Assembly (NCBI GenBank): GCA_003649845.1
Contig: QMTB01000063.1
Coordinates: 1-7,896, forward strand
From: Thermoplasmata archaeon
GTDB lineage: Archaea > Thermoplasmatota > E2 > DHVEG-1
Direction of reading: 5' to 3'
DNA length: 7,896 nucleotides
Below, in pieces: positions 1-5,642 of this stretch. The notes beneath the pieces were generated by a model that saw nothing but the letters and a program-made list of their open reading frames with translations, was not told the origin of the DNA and made no database searches. Every line of letters starts with the position of its first letter. Position 1 is the first letter of the stretch. The translations under genes and the position numbers were made by a program.

Positions 1-46
1 CATTCATACTATAGGAAAAAATGTTTTTTTGTTTAAGTGTTTTGAG

Positions 47-85
47 AAAAAATTAAATCAAAAATAAAAGAGAGGAGTATCCTCT
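47..85 (-). terminator. Hairpin and T-tract terminator of the small membrane-protein gene
   Basis: Directly after the stop codon (88-86) the minus strand carries a 6-bp stem (85-80 with 76-71) around a 3-base loop. It is followed by T-rich stretches at 69-66, 64-60 and 52-47. Archaeal transcription ends mainly at T-tracts, and a hairpin in front strengthens the case. The 13-base core GAGGATACTCCTC is identical to the one in the hairpin that ends the peptidase gene at 6576-6594. Confidence 0.6.
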
Positions 86-97
86 TTAGAAGAGGAT
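79..97 (-). promoter_or_regulatory. Alternative hairpin competing with the terminator stem
   Basis: Positions 79-86 and 90-97 form a perfect 8-bp inverted repeat around a 3-base loop, and the stop codon of the small gene lies inside it. The arm at 80-85 is also one arm of the terminator stem at 71-85, so the two hairpins exclude each other. In the transcript the order is 97-90, 86-79, 76-71, the arrangement seen in attenuator-like switches. A ribosome at the stop codon would hide the first arm and favour the terminator. The geometry is seen; the regulatory role is inference, and chance repeat of a purine-rich hexamer is possible. Confidence 0.3.
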
Positions 98-496
98 GAG
101 TATTGCAACTATTAGCAAAGCTTTTAGAGTGTAAACTGTGAGCCCAAATACTGATCCATATATCATATGTATTATTCCAGCCAGGGCACCTATCAATGGG
201 AATGCTATGCTAATAGCTGCTCTTAGTGCTCCTCCAAAAACAGTTAGAAAAGCTATTACTATTGGTATGGCTAGTAGACTAGCTAGTTTACCTAAGAGCC
301 CGTGAAGGCATTTGGCTAGGAATAAAACCTTCCCTATGAATTTTGATCCTATCTCTCCTTTTATGCCTTCTATCTTCTCTGTTAATGCTGTTTTATTTGC
401 CTCTTTAACTGCATTGAGTTCTACTGCAGACATTGATGGTAGCATCATTAATGTAAAAACCACCATCAAGCTGCCTAGGAGTATTTTCTTATTCAT
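86..496 (-). CDS. Small secreted/membrane protein of unknown function
   Basis: I do not recognise this 136-residue protein. It begins with a clear signal peptide: lysines at 3-4, a hydrophobic core at about 5-19, and a likely cleavage site after SMSA at 21-24. A charged, helix-prone stretch follows (about 26-56). The rest is almost wholly hydrophobic, with possible membrane segments at about 71-90, 93-113 and 115-136, ending in ILILF with no polar tail. A glycine- and alanine-rich middle (89-107) suggests tight helix packing. The ATG at 496 is supported by a strong Shine-Dalgarno nine bases upstream. It is a single gene on the minus strand, divergent from the DUF123 operon, with its own terminator. 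A small pore, holin-like or membrane-stabilising protein would fit the shape, but nothing in the sequence proves a function. Coding status is supported by the signal peptide, the ribosome site and the terminator together. Confidence 0.75.
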   Translation of the reverse strand: MNKKILLGSLMVVFTLMMLPSMSAVELNAVKEANKTALTEKIEGIKGEIGSKFIGKVLFLAKCLHGLLGKLASLLAIPIVIAFLTVFGGALRAAISIAFPLIGALAGIIHMIYGSVFGLTVYTLKALLIVAILILF

Positions 497-505
497 GATT
501 CTTTG

Positions 506-514
506 TCACCTCCT
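506..514 (-). promoter_or_regulatory. Near-perfect Shine-Dalgarno of the small membrane-protein gene
   Basis: The minus strand reads AGGAGGTGA at 514-506, nearly fully complementary to the 3' end of 16S rRNA, with nine bases to the ATG at 496. It is the strongest ribosome site in the window; the nrd and cutA/thiI starts have only partial ones. It fixes the start codon and suggests high expression from a leadered mRNA. Confidence 0.85.
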
Positions 515-566
515 TTTTAAATTCCCCCTAAGAAGGGATATTATTAATAGGAAATATCAACACTTT

Positions 567-613
567 ACTTAAAAGTTTCTATAAAATTTATTCTAAAATT
601 ATCTATATATAAA
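567..613 (-). promoter_or_regulatory. Candidate archaeal promoter(s) for the small membrane-protein gene
   Basis: Two TATA-like elements face the gene on the minus strand. TTTATATA at 613-606 would give a leader of roughly 85 bases. AGAAAC followed by TTTTAAGT (580-567) resembles BRE plus TATA and would give a leader of about 45 bases. I cannot choose between them by eye in such AT-rich DNA. The rest of 497-720 holds no gene that I can support; it is a divergent intergenic region. Confidence 0.35.
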
Positions 614-686
614 TTATTATAGGGAATGCATCTCCAAAAACCTCAGATTTTTAGTATGTCGATTCTTTTGAAATCATATGAAATGG

Positions 687-696
687 TTTAAAAATA
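687..696 (+). promoter_or_regulatory. TATA box of the DUF123-cutA-thiI operon
   Basis: TTTAAAAATA, preceded by the purine-rich BRE-like AAATGG at 681-686, is centred about 30 bases before the ATG at 721. An archaeal start site some 25-27 bases downstream would fall at or just before that ATG, which has no Shine-Dalgarno in front. This points to a leaderless or nearly leaderless transcript. Confidence 0.5.
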
Positions 697-720
697 TTTT
701 TATCATTGGATATCCCCTAG

Positions 721-1116
721 ATGAAGGGAAGTTATGTTCTCCTAGTTTTAATTCCTAGGTACCTAGAGATTCAAATTGGTAAAAAATTTAGATATAATTT
801 TAAAAAAGGATACTATGCTTATGTTGGTTCTGCTTTAAATGGTTTAGAACAGCGCATCAATAGACATCTGAGTTCTAATAAAAAATATCATTGGCATATC
901 GATTATCTATTAGATTATGGGCATATAACAGATATATTTTATATGAAGAGTAATAGGAGAGAAGAGTGTAATATAGCATCGATATTTGCCTCTTCTCTAC
1001 AAGGAATCAAAGGGTTTGGTTGCAGTGATTGCAAATGTTATAGTCATCTATTCTATGGTTCTAGAGATGAAATTCTATCTATTCTAAAAAAATTAGATAT
1101 GAAACGTTTCTTATAA
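721..1116 (+). CDS. DUF123 / COG1833 GIY-YIG-like domain protein
   Basis: The 131-residue protein matches the archaeal DUF123 family (COG1833), related in fold to GIY-YIG nucleases. Visible family motifs are G-YY-YVGSA at 30-38 (the GIY-YIG equivalent), R45 and RH at 48-49, HWHIDYLL at 57-64, E82-C83, and GFGCSDCKCYSHLFY at 98-112. The last motif is unusually cysteine-rich (C101, C104, C106), which could mean metal binding or a disulfide. The length is normal for the standalone form; some relatives are fused to endonuclease III, so a DNA repair or processing role is often suspected, but activity is unproven to my knowledge. It is the first gene of an operon, four bases before the cutA ATG at 1121. 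The start at 721 follows from the family's N-terminus (a G-Y-LL strand) and the leaderless promoter. Confidence 0.85.
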   Translation: MKGSYVLLVLIPRYLEIQIGKKFRYNFKKGYYAYVGSALNGLEQRINRHLSSNKKYHWHIDYLLDYGHITDIFYMKSNRREECNIASIFASSLQGIKGFGCSDCKCYSHLFYGSRDEILSILKKLDMKRFL

Positions 1117-1120
1117 TAAA

Positions 1121-1480
1121 ATGCAAACACTTAAAACATGTGATGCAATAAGAGAATACCGTGAGGATATGGTAGCGGTTGTGTATAGCACCATTGATAA
1201 TATACAGGATGCGAGGAAGATTGCCCATACCCTCGTTGAGGAACAAATAGTTGCTTGTGTAAACATTATACCATCTATTGAATCTATATATAAATGGAAA
1301 GGTAAGGTTGAGACGGATAATGAAGTGATAATCCTCGCTAAAACAGTTGATGATAACGTTAAAAAAACTATTAGAAGAATAAAGGAACTTCACTCTTATG
1401 AGATACCTGATATAATTGTATTACCAGTCACCGGTGGATTGAAAGATTATCTAGACTATATAGTTAGAGAGACAGAATGA
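1121..1480 (+). CDS. cutA: CutA-like divalent-cation tolerance protein
   Basis: CutA proteins are small, very stable trimers with a PII-like ferredoxin fold. They are linked to copper and other divalent-cation tolerance, although the real function is unsettled. Family motifs counted from the ATG at 1121 are VVYSTIDN at 20-27, ARKIAHTLVEEQIVACVNIIP at 31-51, YKWKG at 57-61, HSYEIPDIIVLPV at 91-103, and YLDYI at 110-114. The family's usual HPYE is HSYE here, and the usual Trp of the last helix is Tyr. The conserved part begins at the Met encoded at 1169, so a 103-residue product from that ATG is a strong alternative. The longer form adds 16 residues, as some CutAs have. The gene follows DUF123 by four bases and overlaps the next gene by ATGA (1477-1480), so the three are probably co-transcribed. 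Confidence 0.88.
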   Translation: MQTLKTCDAIREYREDMVAVVYSTIDNIQDARKIAHTLVEEQIVACVNIIPSIESIYKWKGKVETDNEVIILAKTVDDNVKKTIRRIKELHSYEIPDIIVLPVTGGLKDYLDYIVRETE

Positions 1481-2103
1481 AACTAGTATCTCTAATATCA
1501 AGTGGTATAGATTCACCTGTAGCAACCTATTTGGTATCTAAATATTCAGAGAGAGTTATTCTATTACATGCAGATACAGCTCCTTTCATAGAGAGGGAGG
1601 AGAGAACAGTATTTTTAAAATTAGTTGAACAATTGAGAAGGATCATCTCTAAACCTTTGAGCATATATATTGTTCCACATGGTATAGCATTGAAGGTTTT
1701 CCAAGAAAATTGTAGTAGAAGATTCACCTGCATACTATGTAAAAGAATGCTTATAAGATATGCAGAATCGATTGCTAGGAAGGAAAATAGCATTGCGATA
1801 GTTATGGGTGACTCTCTTGGTCAAGTAGCCTCTCAAACTCTCTATAATATCCAAGTTATAGATGAAGTATCATCTATACCTATACTTAGACCTCTAATTG
1901 GTTTTGATAAAGAAGAGATTACTAGGATTGCAAAGAAGATTGGAACATATAGTTATTCTATTGCCCCATTCAAATGCACTGCTACTCCAAAAACTCCTGC
2001 TACTAAAGCTTCTCTTGATTTAATTAAGAGAGAGGAAGAGAAGGTTGATATGAAGAGTCTATTAGAAGAGATTCTATCTAAAAAAGAGAAGATAGAGGTA
2101 TAG
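1477..2103 (+). CDS. ThiI-like PP-loop sulfurtransferase lacking THUMP domain
   Basis: This 208-residue protein corresponds to only the adenylating PP-loop (AANH) part of ThiI, which makes 4-thiouridine in tRNA. The usual N-terminal ferredoxin-like and THUMP domains are absent. Seen are the PP-loop SSGIDSP at 8-14 (ThiI normally has SGGIDSP, so one glycine is serine), FTCILCKRM at 83-91, GDSLGQVASQT at 111-121, ILRPLIGFDKEEI at 136-148, and KCTATPKTPATK at 166-177. C85, C88 and C167 match the cysteine triad that in methanogen ThiI holds a [3Fe-4S] cluster; no rhodanese domain is present. Without THUMP it may pair with a separate RNA-binding protein, or act on a different sulfur-containing product. 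The ATG overlaps the cutA stop by four bases. It is the last gene of the operon; a short T-rich stretch (2122-2131) follows. Confidence 0.82.
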   Translation: MKLVSLISSGIDSPVATYLVSKYSERVILLHADTAPFIEREERTVFLKLVEQLRRIISKPLSIYIVPHGIALKVFQENCSRRFTCILCKRMLIRYAESIARKENSIAIVMGDSLGQVASQTLYNIQVIDEVSSIPILRPLIGFDKEEITRIAKKIGTYSYSIAPFKCTATPKTPATKASLDLIKREEEKVDMKSLLEEILSKKEKIEV

Positions 2104-2142
2104 GATTCCCTCTATATACCCTAATTTTATTGGAAAACAGTA

Positions 2143-2186
2143 AGCTTTATAACTGACAGATGTATACTATATCGTGTATATATTAA
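2143..2186 (+). promoter_or_regulatory. Candidate promoter(s) of the nrdR-nrdD-nrdG operon
   Basis: Two TATA-like elements are visible. TTTATAA at 2146-2152, after an AAG stretch that could be part of a BRE, predicts a start near 2175, inside the first NrdR box. TATATATTAA at 2177-2186 lies between the boxes and predicts a start near 2207, which would give a short leader ending at the ATG at 2223. With either, NrdR bound at its boxes would block TBP or RNA polymerase. Confidence 0.45.
2164..2179 (+). promoter_or_regulatory. NrdR box 1 (upstream operator)
   Basis: ATACTATATCGTGTAT matches the bacterial NrdR-box consensus acaCwAtATaTwGtgt at 12 of 16 positions, including most of the strongly conserved C, A, AT and G. 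It shares 12 of 16 bases with box 2 and sits upstream of nrdR itself. It starts 31 bp before box 2, three helical turns, which is the canonical spacing. Confidence 0.72.
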
Positions 2187-2194
2187 TCATAACT

Positions 2195-2210
2195 ATACAA
2201 TATCTTGTGC
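2195..2210 (+). promoter_or_regulatory. NrdR box 2 (downstream operator)
   Basis: ATACAATATCTTGTGC matches the consensus acaCwAtATaTwGtgt at 13 of 16 positions, including all the strongly conserved ones. The linker to box 1 (2180-2194) is 15 bp. The box ends 12 bases before the nrdR ATG, so a bound NrdR oligomer would cover the core promoter or the transcription start. This predicts repression of nrdR-nrdD-nrdG when dATP is plentiful. Confidence 0.75.
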
Positions 2211-2222
2211 CATGTGATTGAT

Positions 2223-2690
2223 ATGCAATGTCCTTATTGTCATTATGGAGAAACAAAGGTTACCGATTCTAGAGATACAGGCATCTATACAATTAGAAGA
2301 CGACGAGAATGCCTACGATGCCATCGTAGATTTACAACCTATGAACATATCGAGTTAACCCCTATATATGTAATTAAAAAAGATGGGCGTAGAGAGAAGT
2401 ATGATAAAAACAAGATTAGAATAGGCGTACTGAAAGCTTTAGAGAAAAGACCAGTTAGCAGGGAACAAATAGAGGAGGTGCTAGATAGAATCGAAGAGAA
2501 AATACATCGTCTCGGTAGAGAGGAAATCGAGAGTTCTCTAATAGGAGAATACGTTATGGATGCCCTTAGAGAATTAGATCAAGTAGCTTATATTAGATTC
2601 GCCTCAGTATATAGAGCCTTTGCAGATATAACATTATTTGAAGAAGAGGTTAGAAAACTAACAAAAGATATTGAGAGAGGGAAAAAATGA
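2223..2690 (+). CDS. nrdR: Transcriptional repressor NrdR
   Basis: NrdR is a zinc-ribbon plus ATP-cone repressor that senses ATP/dATP and controls ribonucleotide reductase genes. The ATG at 2223 gives 155 residues starting MQCPYC, the family's hallmark N-terminus. A TTG further upstream, at 2205, lies inside NrdR box 2 and is unlikely to be the start. The zinc ribbon has C3, C6, C30 and C33, with the basic DNA-binding stretch IRRRREC at 24-30 and RFTTYE at 36-41. The ATP-cone follows (about 46-136), opening with VIKKDGRREKYD and including a typical basic-acidic helical core. Length is normal. A partial Shine-Dalgarno (GTGAT, 2214-2218) precedes the start. The stop overlaps nrdD as ATGA (2687-2690). 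NrdR is nearly universal in bacteria but patchy in archaea, so lateral acquisition at some time is plausible. Confidence 0.95.
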   Translation: MQCPYCHYGETKVTDSRDTGIYTIRRRRECLRCHRRFTTYEHIELTPIYVIKKDGRREKYDKNKIRIGVLKALEKRPVSREQIEEVLDRIEEKIHRLGREEIESSLIGEYVMDALRELDQVAYIRFASVYRAFADITLFEEEVRKLTKDIERGKK

Positions 2691-4840
2691 TAAGGAAGAT
2701 AATAAAAAGAGACGGTAGAGTAGAAGATTTCAATCCCTTTAGAATAACAAATGCTATATGGAAGGCAGCGCAAGCAGTAGGTGGAAAAGACTATAGAAGA
2801 GCCGTAGAATTAACTGAGAAGGTATTGGATCATCTAGAAAAAACATTGAAACCAGGTGAGATACCAACTGTTGAACAAGTACAAGATGTAGTTGAAAAGA
2901 TACTCATTGAAGAAGGACATGCAAAAACAGCTAAAGCCTATATATTATATAGAAAACAACATCAAGATATCAGGGAGATAGGCGCTCTTCTAAAAGATAT
3001 AGAGATGGTAGATGGATATCTAAACATGATAGATTGGAAGATCAAAGAAAACAGTAACATGGGTTACTCTCTGCAGGGTTTAAATGTATATGTAACTGAA
3101 AATATAATATCTCATTATTGGTTAAATAAGATATATCCTCCGGAGATTGGTGAAGCTCATACCGATGGAGATTTTCATATCCACGATCTTGGAACCCTTG
3201 GACCATACTGTGTAGGATGGGATCTAAAAGATTTACTACTAAAAGGATTTCAAGGAGTGTCAGGTAAAATAGAGAGTAAACCCGCTAAACATTTCAGTAC
3301 AGCTTTAATGCAGATTGTAAACTATCTATATACTTTGCAAGGTGAAGCTGCAGGAGCTCAAGCTTTATCCAACTTCGATACATTTCTAGCACCTTTCATA
3401 AGATATGATGGATTGAAATATAATGATGTTAAACAAGAGATACAAACATTTCTATACAATATGAATGTACCTACAAGAGTAGGTTTCCAAAGTCCATTTA
3501 CCAATATAACCCTAGATTTAACTGTTCCAAGATATCTAGAAGATGAACCTGTTGTAATAGGTGGAGAAATACAAGATACAACACATGGAGAATATCAAAA
3601 AGAAATGAATATGATAAACTATGCTTTTGCAGAGATCATGATAGAAGGTGATGCAAGAGGTAGACCCTTCACTTTTCCAATACCAACATATAATATCACA
3701 AAAGACTTCGAATGGGATAACAAACTCTTTGAACCACTCTGGAAGATGACAGCGAAATATGGGATACCATATTTCTCAAATTTTATCAACAGTGATATGA
3801 AACCAGAAGATGCAAGATCAATGTGCTGCCGTTTGAGATTAGATAACCGTGAACTCCGTAAACGCGGTGGTGGACTTTTTGGAGCCAATCCGAAAACAGG
3901 TTCAATAGGAGTAGTGACTATAAACCTACCACGGATAGGATATCTATCTAGAGATGAAGATGAGTTTCTTGAAAAACTTGATCAACTAATGGAATTTGCC
4001 AAAGAAAGCTTGATTATAAAAAGAGAGGTTATAGAAAATCTAACCGCCTCAGGGCTTCATCCTTATTCCAGATTCTATCTATCTGATATAAAAGAAACAT
4101 TTGGAGAATACTGGAAGAATCATTTCTCCACTATAGGAATCATAGGTATGAATGATGCACTACTAAACCTTATGAATATAAGCATTGCTGATCCAGATGG
4201 TAAAGCATTTGCAGAAAAAATATTAGATTATATGCGTGATAGACTTGCTGATTTTCAACAGGAAACAGGAGACATATTTAATCTTGAAGCAACACCTGGA
4301 GAAGGAGCAAGCTATAGACTAGCAAAATTAGATAAAAAGAGATATCCAGATATAAGAATATATAATCAGGAAAAATATAATGGAAATAGAAGAGAAAAAG
4401 TAGAACCATACTATACAAACTCAACACAGCTACCAGTAGGTTATACTACAGACATATTTGAAGCATTAGACCTACAGGATTCCCTTCAAACCAAATACAC
4501 AGGTGGAACAGTAATGCACATATATGTAGGTGAGAGTAATCCTTCTCCAACTGCAGTAAAGAAACTTGTTAGAATAATAGCAGAAAAATATTCTCTACCA
4601 TACTATACTATCACACCAACATTCAGCATATGCCCCATCCATGGATACATCTCAGGGGAACACAGGTTTTGTCCAAAATGTCATATAGATGGAAGAAAGA
4701 TAGAATGCGAGGTTTTCTCTAGAGTTGTTGGATATCTAAGACCTGTTAACCAATGGAATAAAGGAAAACAAAGAGAGTTTCATGATAGAAAAGCCTTTAA
4801 ACTACCTGAAATCAAAGAGGAAGTGATAGCTGCTATATGA
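2687..4840 (+). CDS. nrdD: Anaerobic (class III) ribonucleoside-triphosphate reductase
   Basis: This glycyl-radical enzyme reduces ribonucleoside triphosphates to deoxy forms under anoxia. The 717 residues begin with an ATP-cone (about 2-95, from KIIKRDGRVEDFN) for dATP inhibition and ATP activation. The ten-stranded barrel follows, with HIHDLGTLGPYCVGWDL (C175) and MCCRLRLD (C380, C381) as active-site cysteine regions. Next is the LFGANPKTGSIGVVTINLPRIGY block, which closely resembles the thioredoxin-dependent NrdD2 type as I recall it from Thermotoga. Near the C-terminus is a zinc site with C649, C662, C665 and C674; the first pair is CPIH rather than CxxC. RVVGYL then carries the glycyl radical residue G682. 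Length is normal and all key residues are present. It overlaps nrdR and nrdG by ATGA, implying translational coupling. GAGGG at 2677-2681 may serve as ribosome site. Confidence 0.97.
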   Translation: MIRKIIKRDGRVEDFNPFRITNAIWKAAQAVGGKDYRRAVELTEKVLDHLEKTLKPGEIPTVEQVQDVVEKILIEEGHAKTAKAYILYRKQHQDIREIGALLKDIEMVDGYLNMIDWKIKENSNMGYSLQGLNVYVTENIISHYWLNKIYPPEIGEAHTDGDFHIHDLGTLGPYCVGWDLKDLLLKGFQGVSGKIESKPAKHFSTALMQIVNYLYTLQGEAAGAQALSNFDTFLAPFIRYDGLKYNDVKQEIQTFLYNMNVPTRVGFQSPFTNITLDLTVPRYLEDEPVVIGGEIQDTTHGEYQKEMNMINYAFAEIMIEGDARGRPFTFPIPTYNITKDFEWDNKLFEPLWKMTAKYGIPYFSNFINSDMKPEDARSMCCRLRLDNRELRKRGGGLFGANPKTGSIGVVTINLPRIGYLSRDEDEFLEKLDQLMEFAKESLIIKREVIENLTASGLHPYSRFYLSDIKETFGEYWKNHFSTIGIIGMNDALLNLMNISIADPDGKAFAEKILDYMRDRLADFQQETGDIFNLEATPGEGASYRLAKLDKKRYPDIRIYNQEKYNGNRREKVEPYYTNSTQLPVGYTTDIFEALDLQDSLQTKYTGGTVMHIYVGESNPSPTAVKKLVRIIAEKYSLPYYTITPTFSICPIHGYISGEHRFCPKCHIDGRKIECEVFSRVVGYLRPVNQWNKGKQREFHDRKAFKLPEIKEEVIAAI

Positions 4841-5529
4841 AAATAGGGGGCTTCCAAAAAATCTCTCTACTAGATTATCCTGATAAAATTAGTGCTATAA
4901 TATGGACTATAGGTTGCAATCTAAAATGTCCTTTCTGCTATAATACACAACTAGTTAATGGAAAAACAGATATTATACCAGAAGAAAAAATTCTTAGTTT
5001 CCTAGAAAACAGGGTTGATAAACTAGAGGCAGTAGTTATAACCGGTGGAGAACCTCTGCTGCAGGAGAATATGTATCAGTTTCTCTCTAAGATAAAAAAA
5101 CTAGGATATCTGATAAAAATTGATACTAATGGAACCTATCCAGATAAATTAGAACAGCTATTAGAAGAAAAACTTATAGATTATGTATCAATGGATATCA
5201 AAGCACCTAAAGATAAATACTATCTACTCACGGGTAAACCAGTTGATATATCAAATATAGAAGATTCTATAAGGATAATTAAAAAACTTGCTTCAGACTA
5301 TGAATTTAAAACAACGATAATTCCTACATTACTTGATAGACAAGATATCTTAGAGATAGCATCTTGGTTAGATGGAGCTAAGAGATACTATCTACAGCAA
5401 TTCAAAAACAATACACCTTTAATATCAGAGAAACTACAAGATATACAACCTTATTCAAACAATTATCTAGAAAATATAATACAGGATATCAAATCTCATT
5501 TTACTATCTGTGAAACCCGTGGAACATAA
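4837..5529 (+). CDS. nrdG: Anaerobic RNR-activating protein (radical SAM)
   Basis: NrdG uses a [4Fe-4S] cluster and S-adenosylmethionine to create the glycyl radical on NrdD. The 230-residue protein has GFQKISLLDYPDKISAIIW at 5-23, typical of the longer NrdG2-type activases. The CxxxCxxC cluster motif is C27, C31 and C34, followed by the SAM-binding TGGEP at 69-73 and further radical-SAM strands KIDTNGT (94-100) and VSMDIKAPKDKYY (117-129). Length matches this group and exceeds that of the short enterobacterial NrdG (about 150). The ATG overlaps the nrdD stop by four bases, with GTGAT at 4823-4827 as a partial ribosome site nine bases upstream. It is the last gene of the nrd operon; 5530-5627 after it holds no gene that I can support. 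Confidence 0.94.
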   Translation: MKIGGFQKISLLDYPDKISAIIWTIGCNLKCPFCYNTQLVNGKTDIIPEEKILSFLENRVDKLEAVVITGGEPLLQENMYQFLSKIKKLGYLIKIDTNGTYPDKLEQLLEEKLIDYVSMDIKAPKDKYYLLTGKPVDISNIEDSIRIIKKLASDYEFKTTIIPTLLDRQDILEIASWLDGAKRYYLQQFKNNTPLISEKLQDIQPYSNNYLENIIQDIKSHFTICETRGT

Positions 5530-5619
5530 CTATCACTTCACATCATAGAGTATAATCTTGATATCATAGACATAGAGAGTTAGAGTAAAACTAATAATAT
5601 CTAAATTAATTAAGCGATT

Positions 5620-5636
5620 CTCCCATCATGGGAGGT
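5620..5636 (+). promoter_or_regulatory. Shine-Dalgarno of trxB inside a perfect inverted repeat
   Basis: GGGAGGT at 5630-5636 lies six bases before the ATG at 5643. Its first five bases are the 3' arm of a perfect dyad, CTCCCAT (5620-5626), one base, ATGGGAG (5628-5634). In RNA this folds as a 6-bp stem with a 3-base loop, masking the ribosome site. As DNA it could be an operator. An ATG at 5628 overlaps the Shine-Dalgarno and is therefore unlikely to be the start. Confidence 0.55.
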
Positions 5637-5642
5637 TTAACA

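Noticed and set aside
1..46. Possible leaderless minus-strand gene starting at the left edge (ATG at 7-5 or 3-1, TATA-like ACTTAAAC upstream).
   Set aside because: At most two codons are inside the window, and start-like triplets in AT-rich DNA are common, so nothing can be supported.
312..572. Plus-strand open frame opposite the small membrane-protein gene.
   Set aside because: It lies antisense to a gene with a signal peptide and a strong ribosome site, has no ribosome site of its own, and its product has no recognisable pattern.
690..701. AAAAATATTTTT palindrome before the DUF123 gene as an operator.
   Set aside because: It overlaps the TATA box and consists only of A and T, so symmetry by chance is likely.
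1079..1393. Minus-strand open frame across the DUF123/cutA junction.
   Set aside because: It is antisense to conserved CutA motifs; its Phe/Tyr/Asn-rich product looks like a shadow translation.
2205..2222. TTG at 2205 or GTG at 2214 as nrdR start.
   Set aside because: NrdR proteins begin MxCPxC, matching the ATG at 2223, and the TTG lies within NrdR box 2.
3619..3888. Minus-strand frames inside nrdD and trxB (also 6029-6301).
   Set aside because: They oppose highly conserved enzyme regions including the MCCRLRLD and CATC motifs; typical shadow frames.
2969..5560. Frequent GATATC palindromes in nrdD, nrdG and the gap after them, considered as a site family.
   Set aside because: Most arise from frequent codon pairs such as GGA-TAT-CTA and GAT-ATC in AT-rich DNA, with no regular spacing.
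5628..5642. ATG at 5628 as trxB start.
   Set aside because: It would overlap the good Shine-Dalgarno that serves the ATG at 5643 and add five residues not expected before the FAD-binding strand.
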